A stretch of DNA of 64,000 bases, from the NCBI GenBank assembly GCA_031841125.1, contig CM063106.1, forward strand, positions 7,750,001 through 7,814,000. The letters are read 5' to 3'. The stretch is from Acanthococcus lagerstroemiae. Lineage: Eukaryota > Arthropoda > Insecta > Hemiptera > Eriococcidae. Shown in pieces: positions 24,814-35,599 of the stretch (the first letter of the stretch is position 1; each line of letters begins with the position of its first letter). Below the pieces are notes generated by a model. That model was not told the origin of the DNA and did not search any database. It was given only the letters and a program-made list of their open reading frames with translations. A program made the translations under genes and the position numbers.

Positions 24814-25130
24814 AGGGTGTCCCTTATTTTACAAGTTTTCGCCAATCGATTGAGAGCACACTGAAATTTGTTCCAATGGACCTAGAAACTCGTCATAAAA
24901 AATTTGAGCTCAGTCTGAGGTCGTTAACCCGTGGCTCTTGGACCTTGAAGTTCTCTGTAATACTGAGATTTTACAAAAAAACCGCGAATATCTTGGAACA
25001 TATCAACTTCAGGACCAAGATGCATATAACATCAAATATTTCTTGATGATTCTATACAACTTTTCTCTAGAACGCATGTTTACCGAGATAATTGCGGAAA
25101 TGTGCGAAAGTTTCGAGGAACGTGGTTTTT
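24814..25130 (+). repeat. Dispersed 0.85 kb repeat, partial copy 2
   Basis: Begins GGGTGTCCCTTATTTTACAA and follows the same order (CTGAAATTTGTTCCAATGGA, GAGCTCAGTCTGAGGTCGTT, CGAGGAACGTGG), ending near 25130. Confidence 0.68.
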
Positions 25131-25289
25131 AGACACTTACGATGAAAAGCAGAGCGGTCATCATCAGATGTTCTCCCGATGACGTTGTTGCGTGTGTGTG
25201 CACTCTGTTACAAGAAAACCGATGATTCACTATTTCTGATATTCATCACGAGATGGCGATATGTTATCTAGGCCTCAATCTGCTATCAA

Positions 25290-25645
25290 AGACAAACACC
25301 CTGGATTTTTGCAGCGGCAAGTGTGGTTTCATGACAATGCGTGCGGCTCATAGCTCCCAACTCGTTTAGTGCTTCCTCAAGGATCTGAAATAAAACAGTT
25401 TTCCGCCTTCCCCTTACTCGCTAGATTTGGCCCTTTCGGATTTCCACTTGAGAATTGGATGGCTTGGTACTTTTCTGCTATGGAATATAAAAACTTGCGC
25501 ACCGATTCAACAAATGTTTGGATTGTGGGGGATTATGTAGCAAAACAGCAAATTTCTTCACGAATAAACTCCTTTTTCTCCAAAGTGTTTCGATTTTGTT
25601 TTGAGTCTTTTACAAACAATGTGACCTTACTTCTGAAACGACCCT
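25290..25645 (+). pseudogene. mariner-type transposase remnant, frameshifted
   Basis: RQVWFHDNA at 25311-25340 and PPSPYSLDLALSDFHL at 25398-25445 correspond to the conserved mariner catalytic blocks 'HDNARPH' and 'HPPYSPDLAPSDYHLF' (established knowledge). The two lie in different frames with stops between them. Sequence to about 25620 keeps weaker similarity. No inverted ends located. Inactive fossil. Confidence 0.7.
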
Positions 25646-25649
25646 CGTA

Positions 25650-27858
25650 AAAGATAAATATATTTATTTTGTTTTCTGCTACAGCTTAGATGTGTGTCAG
25701 TTGTGCTCGTGCCTAAATTTCTACTTGCCCCGTGTTGGTGGAAAAGTTCAACTGATCCAAGGATCCAACCAAAGTTTCCACTGTAGTTTCAACTGTAATA
25801 ATTAATCTCGATCGTGATTAATTTCAACTTTAATGAAGATGAAATAATTTAATCATGACTGTCATAATTCGGAAATTATAGCTCGCAGCTCGTATATTAA
25901 ACTCGGAATCGTCGTATTTTACAGTTTCTTCTCGAATTGGGTCATGTAGGTATACAATTTATTCGTGAAATGTACTCGCACATCCTCTCTTGAACTAGTA
26001 TCCGAAAATTGACAATTGAGGTGCGAATATACTCCCACAAAAACCCGTCGCGCATCAGACCAGTTACAGACGATGAAGTAACAGAACAAGTCTTTCTTTA
26101 CATCAAATAATTCACCAGGGAATCCCGCGCTGTACTCATTTAACGGTTTTGAGCGAAACTCTAAAATTATATCACGTTCTAAAATGAAATCTGAAAATTT
26201 TAATTCAACGCAATCGACTGTATGACGGCGAGAAGAATTCTAGGAGCATTAACCTACTTTGCTTGGTTTGGCGTTAATTTGTTAAAAATAATTGCTAGCG
26301 GTCTCCCGTGCAAGACTGCTGGTCTTCCCCAAACGAGTTAGAGCTGTCCTGCTCTCTTGATAGTGAACTCTCGCCCGACGTTTTCGAATAGGTAGGCTCG
26401 TAGCCGCTGTTTAAAATAATTATCATCGACGTTGCTAATTGTAAAATAACCGCTAGTGATTCATCTTCATTTTCAGCTGAAACGGGGACTTCCAAAATTG
26501 GCAAATTTTCCAATCATTTCGGCTTACAAATCTCTTCAAGTAAGTGTTAGGAAATCCACGCATTGGGCAGAATACAAACTGCAAACTACTATCAGAATTT
26601 TCGGGGTGGAGGTCCGAAGTCACCAAAAATTTCGACTGCAATTTTGAAAATTACAGCTCCAAAGCAATGAACAATAAGAGTTTCCCGTTTCTCGATGCAT
26701 CCGCCTTCGTATGCAGAAATACACAGCCACACGCGCATGCACCTTACTTCGGCCCTGATTTAAACTTACCTTGTTGTAAGGTATACTGCCAATTATGGAT
26801 CACTTATTTTTTTATCCACTCTTCTCGAAAGCTAACTGAGAAATTATGAATGTAGCACAATGAACTTTCATCAAAAGGGTTTGGAGAACTTTTTTTTTTT
26901 TTAACATTTTCAGGTTGAGTAATAAGTTTTTGCCCACTCTACTACTCTTCCGTACGATCTTTGGAGTTATAAACGAACTCACTGATTCCAAGAAATGTAT
27001 CAATGGTGCACTCAAATGTACAAACCGCAACCATAACTTCTAAATTTCTCCCCCTGTGGAGTCTTCTGGAATGGAGTTGTCTGAGCCAAGAGCTAGAAGA
27101 GTAGTGCTTGCTGCTTATGTAGAATTTCTCGTGCAATATTTCGCATTAAGCTATTCTGGGGATAGGACTTGGGACACTTAGTTTTCGAGGGAAAAATCTA
27201 AATAACCAAAATATTGGAGCATAATACGTCTCTTTTTTAGCCCCTCTTCCATGAACTGGATGAAGAGAGATAAACAACGTGCTCAAAAACATCCTATAGT
27301 TTAAAAAATGCTGTTTGCTTTTTTTTTTCTTTTTCTAATAACCGTACTATGAATCTCTTTCTGTTGTCACAGACAAGAGAAATTTTCAAATTGGCTTTCA
27401 AAATTCCTAAAAATATAGTTAACCAGAAAACTTAATTCGAGTATAGGGATATAATTAATTCTCATTGGCATACAAATTCAATACCTACGCCATATTGATG
27501 AAAAATGATAATAAAACAGTTGGAGGTCAATGTGAACTTTGTCTTTATTTTAAGATGTATCGCCCTCTAGATCTAATTTTTTTCATAAAATTTTGTATAA
27601 GTAAGTACTTATTGGTAAACAATTGAAACCCTAATTGTGAAAACAACCATAATCAGTTTTAATTTTTTGACTTGAGTTACAGACTGATCTTCATCCGCAG
27701 CCATTATGCAAAAACATTGCAGTTCATTTTATCAAGTCATCATCTAAGAATAAAAACAAAAGCAGGCAGTTCATTCATCTGAGCAGCAAATATAGCTCAA
27801 TTGTCTGACATTTAAGCCAAAAAATCAAGACTGATTATGGTTGTTTTCAGAATTAGCG
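25650..27858. other. Stretch without recognised genes
   Basis: Between the mariner remnant and the next hAT element. Scattered open frames up to 101 codons show no family motif. Nothing else identified. Confidence 0.45.
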
Positions 27859-27866
27859 TTTTAATT

Positions 27867-28135
27867 CAGTGGCGTAGCGAGGGGGAGGAAGCGAAGGGGG
27901 TGAATGCCCCCAAGGCTCCTAAAATAGAACGTAAAATACGCAAAAATAATCAATTTTTCGCCTTTAAAGCATGTTCTTTCGAAAAACTTTCGCTCGAGCA
28001 GTAATTTTACCTTCATTTTCATAAAATAGTCCTTTAATATCAGCGATTATTTAAAAAATCTCAATTTTTGACTTTTTCTCCCTCGAAAATCTTACTTTGC
28101 CCCCCCCCCCTGGAAAAATCCTGGCTATGCCACTG
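27867..28135. mobile_element. hAT-type MITE, 269 bp, perfect 8 bp target duplication
   Basis: Ends CAGTGGCGTAGCGAGG and CCTGGCTATGCCACTG are near-perfect inverses. TTTTAATT flanks it exactly (27859-27866, 28136-28143). An 8 bp duplication and a CAGTGGCG end fit hAT. Contains an 11-C run. Confidence 0.9.
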
Positions 28136-28459
28136 TTTTAATTAGAACAAATTTTCATACTTGAATCTACATTCTAAACATCATAAGATCTAAATTTCAG
28201 GTTTCTTTACTTATGACAAATCTTCTGTTAAACTTTAAGCTCCTTAAAGAAAACCTCAGTATTAAAATTTCTTGATGGAATTTCGAACACGTTGCTTTTA
28301 CATCAAATTGCAGCTTTATCAAAATTCAAATTTTTTCGTTTCAGTTTAATACACAAGTCTCTGTTTCCTTACTGTACAGATTTTCCCCCTTCTCTGGAGC
28401 AGCAAGATCCGGAGCCATGCTTGATGGAGAATCAGTATCTGGTTGCTGCTGCTAGCTGT

Positions 28460-29350
28460 TTCTATTAAAGAGTCCTAACAAAGTCTGAAGTAGTATTAAC
28501 AAAGTAGAACTAAGCCATAACAGAGTCTGAAAAACTAGCTTCGTCAAAATTTGAGAAAGTCATATGCAGGGATGAGTAAGGTCATAAATTCAGTGATCTG
28601 AGATCACGATTTCCAGATCATTTAGAAAATTGGAAAAGACCATGAATTCAGATTGATATATAATTTTGAAAGAAGAAAATCTTAGATCATGAAAAATATC
28701 ATGATCTTGTGATCTCCTTGAACTTCAGATCACGACTTTGTCTGTGATTTTTTTTTATCTTAGATCACTTTAGAAACCAAAGAAAAATCACGACCATTCG
28801 GTTCACTAATATGATTTTTTAGGGGTTTTAGATCATAATATTTTGGATTTTGTCGACCTTTATGATCTTTTTAACACAAAGAATGAATACTCGCCCATCC
28901 CTGATCTTATGGGAGTTCTAACACTCTCAACACAGGTTAACCTGAACTGAACGAATTCTTAAGAGTCGGATGACTTTCAGGGCCGGGCTTAGGATTCTTG
29001 AGCTCCGGGATGGAGCCTCCTCTCTACTTTTTAGCATTGGTAGTTTTCTAGGGCAGGGTGTTTAAAAGTCGGAATTTTTTGTGAATATCGGTAACCGATC
29101 GGTGATCGGTGAACAACTAGCGCTTTTTATTTTATTTTTTATTTTTCTTCGTTTAGCGGGGGCTCTTTGGTGTTGGAGCCCCTGGGCTCGGATTCCGTAG
29201 ATACATCCCTAAATCCGTTTTTGATGACTTTTAACGTGTTTTCGGAGAGTATAAACGTAACGAGTCAGTGTGAGTCTGAAGAAGTTTCTACAATGTCCAA
29301 TGAGTCTTAATCTGACAATCCCATTAAAGAGTTTTAAGAAAGTGAAGAGT
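28460..29350. repeat. Degenerate AGTCTGA tandem repeat, locus 3, interrupted by a hAT element
   Basis: AAAGTCTGAAGTAGTATTAA, AGAGTCTGAAAAA and similar before 28560, and GAGTCTGAAGAAG, GAGTCTTAATCTG, AAGAGTCCTAAGGAG around 29270-29360. Same family as 1900 and 13255. Confidence 0.5.
28567..28903. mobile_element. hAT-type non-autonomous element, 337 bp
   Basis: Ends CAGGGATGAGTAAGG and the inverse of CAGGGATGGGCGAGT. Flanks GTCATATG and ATCTTATG (6 of 8). The interior is full of GATCA/TGATC words (GATCTGAGATCACGA and others) that can self-pair. Confidence 0.7.
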
Positions 29351-30204
29351 CCTAAGGAGACCCCTCTGTCAACTATTTAACTATTAACCGATCACTGACC
29401 GACCTGAAATGATAAGTCTCTAAAAGGGGTCCAGCAAGAATTTATAATTCTGCTGGTTCAACAATTCTTGTGAGAGAGGTGAGATTGCGGAGGTTCCAAA
29501 GCCTGGCTCATCTAAAACTGGTAAAAATAGACGAATAATTCATTACTCTCTTCGTCTGTGTTAAAAATTTAACCTGCTCTCCCTTCCCCTCAGGAAATGA
29601 TACAATGGGTGCAACCAGAATTTTATCATTGTCTTTACTTTTCTCGTAATATTTACGTTTTCGAGGTCTCGCACCACTGTACAACGCTATAACATGTCGA
29701 AGACGAGAAAAGATGGGCAACTTGGAACAATTGAACGATTTCTACCTTCAAATCCAGAGGAAAAGGAAAAATCTGAATTTCAACTGTTGCACATAGATTT
29801 GGAAAACAAAATTTCTCAATGGGCAACCCGCCATTTCAAGAGGAACCCCCCCCTCCCTCGACGCGACGAGCTTAATAGGGCGTATCGTTTTCTCAGAAAC
29901 TCAAAGAAAAATTGCTTTGCCTTTTTCTCTCAGACAAATAATCAGTTATAAATCAGATTAGCGGACATATATATATATATAACGCCGGACAAAAAATGAG
30001 ACTGAAAACACCGCATAGGGAGCTGAAACGAACAAAGCAAGTTTTGTCGTAAGAGTTGGACTGCAAAATGGCTAAGGGCGAAGCCTCCTAGTCAATGCTA
30101 AAATGAGAAAACGATCACTCAAAATCGTTAAAAGCCGGAAACACTGTTAGACTCACAACTGCCACTCCCTCTCTCGAGCCTACTTGAAAAATTGTCGTCT
30201 AATC

Positions 30205-32286
30205 TAGTCCAGGAGAATTAGAATTTTTGATGGAATTAATTGCAGCATAGCTGAAACTTGGTACGATTGTTTAGTATCATCTTCGGAAAAAAACCGTAAT
30301 TTCCCCTCCTCCCCCGGTGTGAGCATCACCCCCCAGAGTCCAAAAAGTGCCCCCGGAAACAGTTTTTGGCTTGTATCCAGCTTGAAATTGAGTTATAGGT
30401 AAAAATATTCCTTACCAAAATTATACAGCGTACAATTCTCTACAAAAATTATATCTATGTTTTTTTTTTTCGTGAATCCCATACCAACCAAGATAATTAT
30501 TGGCGTTCAAAATCACACTAGCATGTAAATATGGAGTAACCTACAACGTACGCGGTTTACAAACGCCGAACTTGTCACTCTAACATGCGAGAAGCGTTGA
30601 ACGCTGTAATCTTAAATCCCTATACTAGATGGACCAGCTTATTTTAGAAACCAGATTGACGACAGACAATAGATATGGAGCGACATGACTTATTGGTGTT
30701 TGGACACTCCTGTAGGTGCGCTAGTGTAGTGTACGAGAAGAAGATCAGGATATTTTTACCACAAAAACATGTACAGGTAAAATGAGCTCTAGAATTTTCA
30801 GTATTGAAGAGAACTAAAGTGTCAGCCCGTATTATTTCCTTTCAGTACTTTCAGATGAGCCCAACTTGAGTTTTTTTTGCAGAACAGTTTTGTCCCTGAT
30901 CATTTTTTCGTCCATATACACCAATCAGCGCGCCCCATTTCATCAGCCCGCTAGCTAGAGAATGACTCTTTAGCATCCAAAGGCGAATCGAACAAACACT
31001 CATGCGAATTATGAAGAGTGCAGGCAGACTGACTCATCGACGCGGTGTTACCTCTAGCGTTTTGCAGCAATGGGTTCTTAGCGCCCCTGTCATATGCTTC
31101 ATCTTTACCAAGGTTAGGAAAAGTTCACAAACTGTCAACCAGAAACGAGTGCTCAGTATAAAGAATTGAGGGAATCACGAGTGCAGCATGATAGAAGGGA
31201 TGTTCAAACTTTTCTAAACTCGCTGAGAGCCCATCATCCCTTCCCATATGTATTTGAATTACAAGAGGAGATCTATCCGGTTTTACGGAGGGGATTCATG
31301 AAGGGGATATGGAAGGGCTATACGACGGGTCTACAAAGGGGATTCATGCAAAGGGAAACATAGGGGCTGTACGACGAGTCTACAAAGGGCATACATAAAG
31401 GGTATACGGAAGGGCTTACAACAGTTTACAAAGGGGATACTTAGAGGCATACAGAGGGGCTATACGACGGGTCTACAGAGGGCATACATAAAGGGTATAG
31501 CACGGGTGTCTCAACGCCGGTGTATAACTCGGGTAGTGAGAGGGCTACACGTAAATGAAGCGCTGTGATTGGCCAACCTCATGGCTCCCCTCGAATGGAG
31601 CGCTCCGATTGGTTGCAGGAGGGGAAACATACCGGGTTGAGACAGGGCTAACGAGGGTCGATTTTCCAAGGGTCTCGAGCGGGCTTACACGAACGTAAGT
31701 TTTCCGCATCGGGATCACAAGCTTGTGGTTGCCGTAAAGTGGGCATCTCTTGTAGCCACGCGTTTGTAGAGGAGGTTGTTTAAACGCAGAAAATTGTATA
31801 CATGTTGTAGATTCGGATGAAGATGAATTCTTATAATAATAAAGATAATAAGCTGAAATTATATCATGTATCATTCTATGCATCCAGTCATGTGTTTTCG
31901 CGATTATTTCAGCGTTCCTATACCGCGTACGTTGTAGGTTACTTCATATTTACATGCTTGTGTGATCTTAAACGCCGATTATCGTGGTTGGCATGGGATT
32001 CACGAAAAAAAAAAACATAGATATAATTTTTGTAGAGAATTGTACGCTGTATAATTTTGGTAAGGAATATTTTTACCTATAACTCAATTTCAAGCTGGAT
32101 ACAAGCCAAAAACTGTTTCCGGGGGCACTTTTTGGACTCTGGGGGGTGATGCTCACACCGGGGGAGGAGGGGAAATTACGGTTTTTTCCCGAAGATGATA
32201 CTAAACAATCGTACCAAGTTTCAGCTATGCTGCAATTAATTCCATCAAACACCCCATTTTTAGCTAATTCTCCTGGACTAATCGGG
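30205..32286. mobile_element. Element with long inverted arms (about 352 and 359 bp)
   Basis: Left arm 30205-30556 and right arm 31922-32280 are inverted copies at about 90% by eye, both carrying GGAATTAATTGCAGC, ACTTGGTACGATTG and ACAGTTTTTGGCTTGTATCC (or inverses). TAATCTAG occurs at 30200-30207 and 32287-32294 and could be an 8 bp target duplication. The 1.37 kb centre has no recognisable transposase and includes a minisatellite. Long-armed elements of this kind occur among MULEs and fold-back transposons; the class here is undetermined. Confidence 0.72.
31275..31520. repeat. Minisatellite-like degenerate repeat
   Basis: GGGCTATACGACGGGTCTAC at 31315 recurs as GGGGCTGTACGACGAGTCTA at 31362 and GGGGCTATACGACGGGTCTA at 31456, each followed by AAAGGG/AGAGGG and ATACATAAAGGGTATA. 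About four to five units of 45-50 bp. Confidence 0.65.
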
Positions 32287-33248
32287 TAATCTAGTGAGTT
32301 GGAGAAATTTGACAACATAGTTTTGTTTGACCTCTCGTCAACTTATTACATAGTCAGCGGAAAAGAGTGAAAACTCGAAATCTTTGGGCCAGTTGGCATT
32401 GTTTTTTACATTTTGGCCAGGTGTGCAGATTCCAGCAGATAACAAAGAAGTTCAAAAATGACCAGACTCACGAAAATCATCTAAAGGTAAATGTAGATAA
32501 ATGGGCTATGCGTGTACGTACACGTCCTACTTCACTCGTAACTTTTTTCCGGGTGTATCATAACAAATTGCTCCTACTCTATCAAATGTCTCCTCCGAAA
32601 TCTGAAAACGTGAATACTATATAGTTTTTAGTCTGGTTAGCGTTAATCACATCTGCACGTTAGTAATGAATAATTGTTGATGAGATTGGCAGGTAATTAA
32701 CAAATTATCAGTTATTACGATCCAGTCTGTCTCGTTTTAGATAAAATTTTCGATCTCATCTTTAACCTTGTAGAGGCAAGATTAAGACACTGCAATCTTA
32801 TTTCTCATCGGGCATCATTATCCTTCCTTCTCACTTTTGATAGGTAAAAATCGGCGTACTTCCATGATCCTCTTTATTTTCTCGACTGATTACTGGAGCG
32901 CAACCGAACTGAGGAAATTATCCCCAAAAAGCGATTATCGATGGATGCCTCATTGAGAGTACTGACAATGAATTAATTTGAAAAATTAATCTATCAAGTT
33001 CAATAATATTAATAATAAGAATTAAATAAATAGGAGCTTTTTTGGTGTTGAATTTAAAAGTGAAATATTTAAATTATTAATTGATGACATCAGCATGAAA
33101 GAGGCAACGTCAAAATGAGCATTTCAGAATATATTTCAGCTTAGAATCATAATAAACATCCTACAAAACTGACTCCGGCCTCAATCCACTACCCCCCTCC
33201 CCGTTAAGGCTGAGATCTTCTAACGCTGGTGACTGATGATAACTACTT

Positions 33249-34049
33249 CCTTTGGTGAAGCATATGGCAATGGACGTATGCCAAAGTCGCATCCCTGGCC
33301 CCGGAAACTACCCTTCTAAGTATCGCGTTTTGAGGTTGGCCCGGACCGCCATTTCGCCTCTCCTGTCGTCAGATTCGCGCTGTCCTGCCAGGGTCACTAT
33401 GGAACACCCTACTGACCGAGGCAACACTCACCCAGCATTAACTTGGAATTTGGGTACACCATAGCCAGACTGCACTTCCTTCCTTCACCTCTCACCTCCT
33501 TGTCTTGGTACGTGTGGCGACTTAGGAATGTGGTAACGGCCACCCTGCCGGGGAGTCCGCAGCAGCTCTAGGATGGTACAGAGTCGTTGTGTCCTGTGTA
33601 GGCCGATCTTCGTTCGTCGGCCCTCTGCCTCGACCATTCCGTCGCCATTTTCTTTTTCATGATGGCCGAGACAAAGGCCGACACTAGGTTCCATCCACTT
33701 TTACTCTTCAGCATTTTCAGAACAAAGGTGTCGAGCGCGAGACGGTCGATCACGTCGTCATCAATGTCCCTGCCGCTGCTGCCAAAATCGATCTTTGTTA
33801 CCATCCCGCGCCTCTCCTGCCCCCAGGCCTCACACTGGACAAAGGTGTGCCAGCGGTTATCCTCTGCTCCTCTACCATTGTGCATGCACACGGGGCTCGC
33901 CGCTATCGCCATCCGATATAAGAGCCAAAGCACCCGTGTGGCCGCTCAGAACTTGGTTAGGTGGAAGTCCAGTTCCCCATGAGACTTGCCTGCCCTCTGA
34001 TCAAGGTCGCGTGTTAGCCTTCGAGTCTGCTCGCCCTTGGTCGACTGGC
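33249..34049 (-). mobile_element. R1-like non-LTR retrotransposon, 801 bp copy with 14 bp target duplication
   Basis: Longest single copy here. GATGATAACTACTT flanks it at 33235-33248 and 34050-34063. On the reverse strand it starts with the reverse-transcriptase C-terminal region (TYHRMAIAASP-like, NRWHTFVQCEAWGQ), continues VIDRLALDTFVLKMLKSKSG then WNLVSAFVSAIMKKKM, and ends in the 3' UTR. The frame is nearly open from 33568 to 33933. Confidence 0.9.
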
Positions 34050-34329
34050 GATGATAACTACTTAAGCATGACGATAACATTTACGAGTACAAAGTATTCA
34101 ACTATTTCGTGTCGCGCATGTCGTGCTTGCGACATGACAGATTTCTTTGCGACGTGCCAAAAATTTGTCGGACCTTGGATAAAAGCTTTTTTTCTCAGTT
34201 TTTCCAATCGCAGTGAAATAAAAAGAAAACCACATTTATAGTTGAACAGCGACACCTATTGGAATGTTACACAACTATATCTAGGTGAATTTAGCATTTG
34301 ATGTAAAAGTTCAACTTCTGGCGAACTAA

Positions 34330-35160
34330 AGGTGCGTTCACCATTGCTGGGCTCTCCTGATGACCTGTTGGGAATTTACGCCACAGGGCTACGGGAAGGG
34401 GCACTCACAGACTAACGCAGTGGAAGTTTAAAAATACCAACTAAGTCGAAATATAGCCTAGCCGCTTTTACCACTGAAATTAATGCCGCCTGATGTGGTC
34501 TCCTTCATCCGTCGTTGTGACCAAACAGGTACGGGCCTGGTTCCTCCTAATCTACAGCTTAGCGATGTATATACAAATGTACAGGAGACAGGGGGCTGGA
34601 GCCTCTGCCCCCTATTTGGTGCCACAGTCCACCTCAGAGTCCGAGCAGGATGTAACGGGCACAATAAAATTGATGCCCGTCAGTCTCATATAGAGAGTGA
34701 GGGCTTCTCTAGTACATAATACTAAAAGAACGCTTAGGAAATTACCACGCGATCTAATGTGCCAAGGATAGCCTAGAAGGGGAGGTTCAGAGTCCCCTAA
34801 GATAGACAGTCTAAAATTTTCAGAATGCCTCGGAAACCCGGAGGTGTCCCTAAAGGAGACGATTCTAGGACACTGCTTTAGAGAACCAAGTCATGACCCC
34901 CTACAATACCCTTGGGCTACCCTGAACTATCGAACAAGTCCACTGAGCGGGGAGACCAAGCTGACGAACTCAAGATGGACAAACCACAGATGCAAACCAA
35001 GGGGGCATTTTTGTCCATAATTTGTCCAAGATAAACCTACTCTGTCAGTTGCCGAGATCAAAGCTAGAGGAGCTAGGGGGAGCCAGGTACTAATGAAAAG
35101 AGAGTCGCAACTTGCATTAGCCTAAGTAAGTAACCAAAACAAATCAACCACTCACTTCAA
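34330..35160. other. GC-richer block of unknown origin
   Basis: Base composition is clearly richer in G+C than the flanks, with words such as CCAGCCCCCTGTCTCC on the reverse strand. Frames are short and unrecognised. It could be an old retroelement 5' region. No ends seen. Confidence 0.35.
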
Positions 35161-35469
35161 TTCTCACGACGTTGATTGGACATCGCGATTGCGGTGGATT
35201 TTTAAATTTAAATTAAAATTTTAAAATCTAATAAAAATAAACTACGCCTGTCGATTTTTTAAAACTGGATAAAAATTAAAATTCAGAAATCGGTAAAATA
35301 AGAATAAGAAAAAAACGAGGAAGAAATCAAAAGTCTGTCTTACAAAAAAATCACTAGTAGTCACCCGATGAAGCCGCTCAATAAATGAAATGAATTTCCA
35401 GCACGGCTACAGGTTGCAGAAGAGTCTTTCCAAAGGTAAGACTAGAGCACTATAAACACAAGTGAGGAA

Positions 35470-35530
35470 ATACGCCATTTTTTATCCACCCGTGCCCTCG
35501 GATGCCGAATCAACTATGCGGAGCTTTGAC
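35470..35530. repeat. Diverged fragment of the 59482 palindrome family
   Basis: CGCCATTTTTTATCCACCCG, then GATGCCGAATCAACTATGCG and GAGC follow the order of one arm plus centre of the palindrome at 59482-59648. Confidence 0.5.
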
Positions 35531-35599
35531 TATATTCGCCATTGTTAATCTTGATTGAATGTAAAAATTAGAATTACATAATTATGACGTGAAATGATG

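Noticed and set aside
25369..25650. 93-codon ORF, forward strand
   Set aside because: Overlaps the mariner remnant in a different frame from the conserved PYSLDLALSDFHL block.
29694..29951. 85-codon ORF, forward strand (MSKTRKDGQLGTIERFLP...)
   Set aside because: Charged and plausible-looking, but there is no recognised family, splice context or repeat; evidence is insufficient to call a gene.
33795..34241. 148-codon ORF, forward strand
   Set aside because: Antisense to the R1-like coding region at 33249-34049; an open shadow of the reverse-strand frame.
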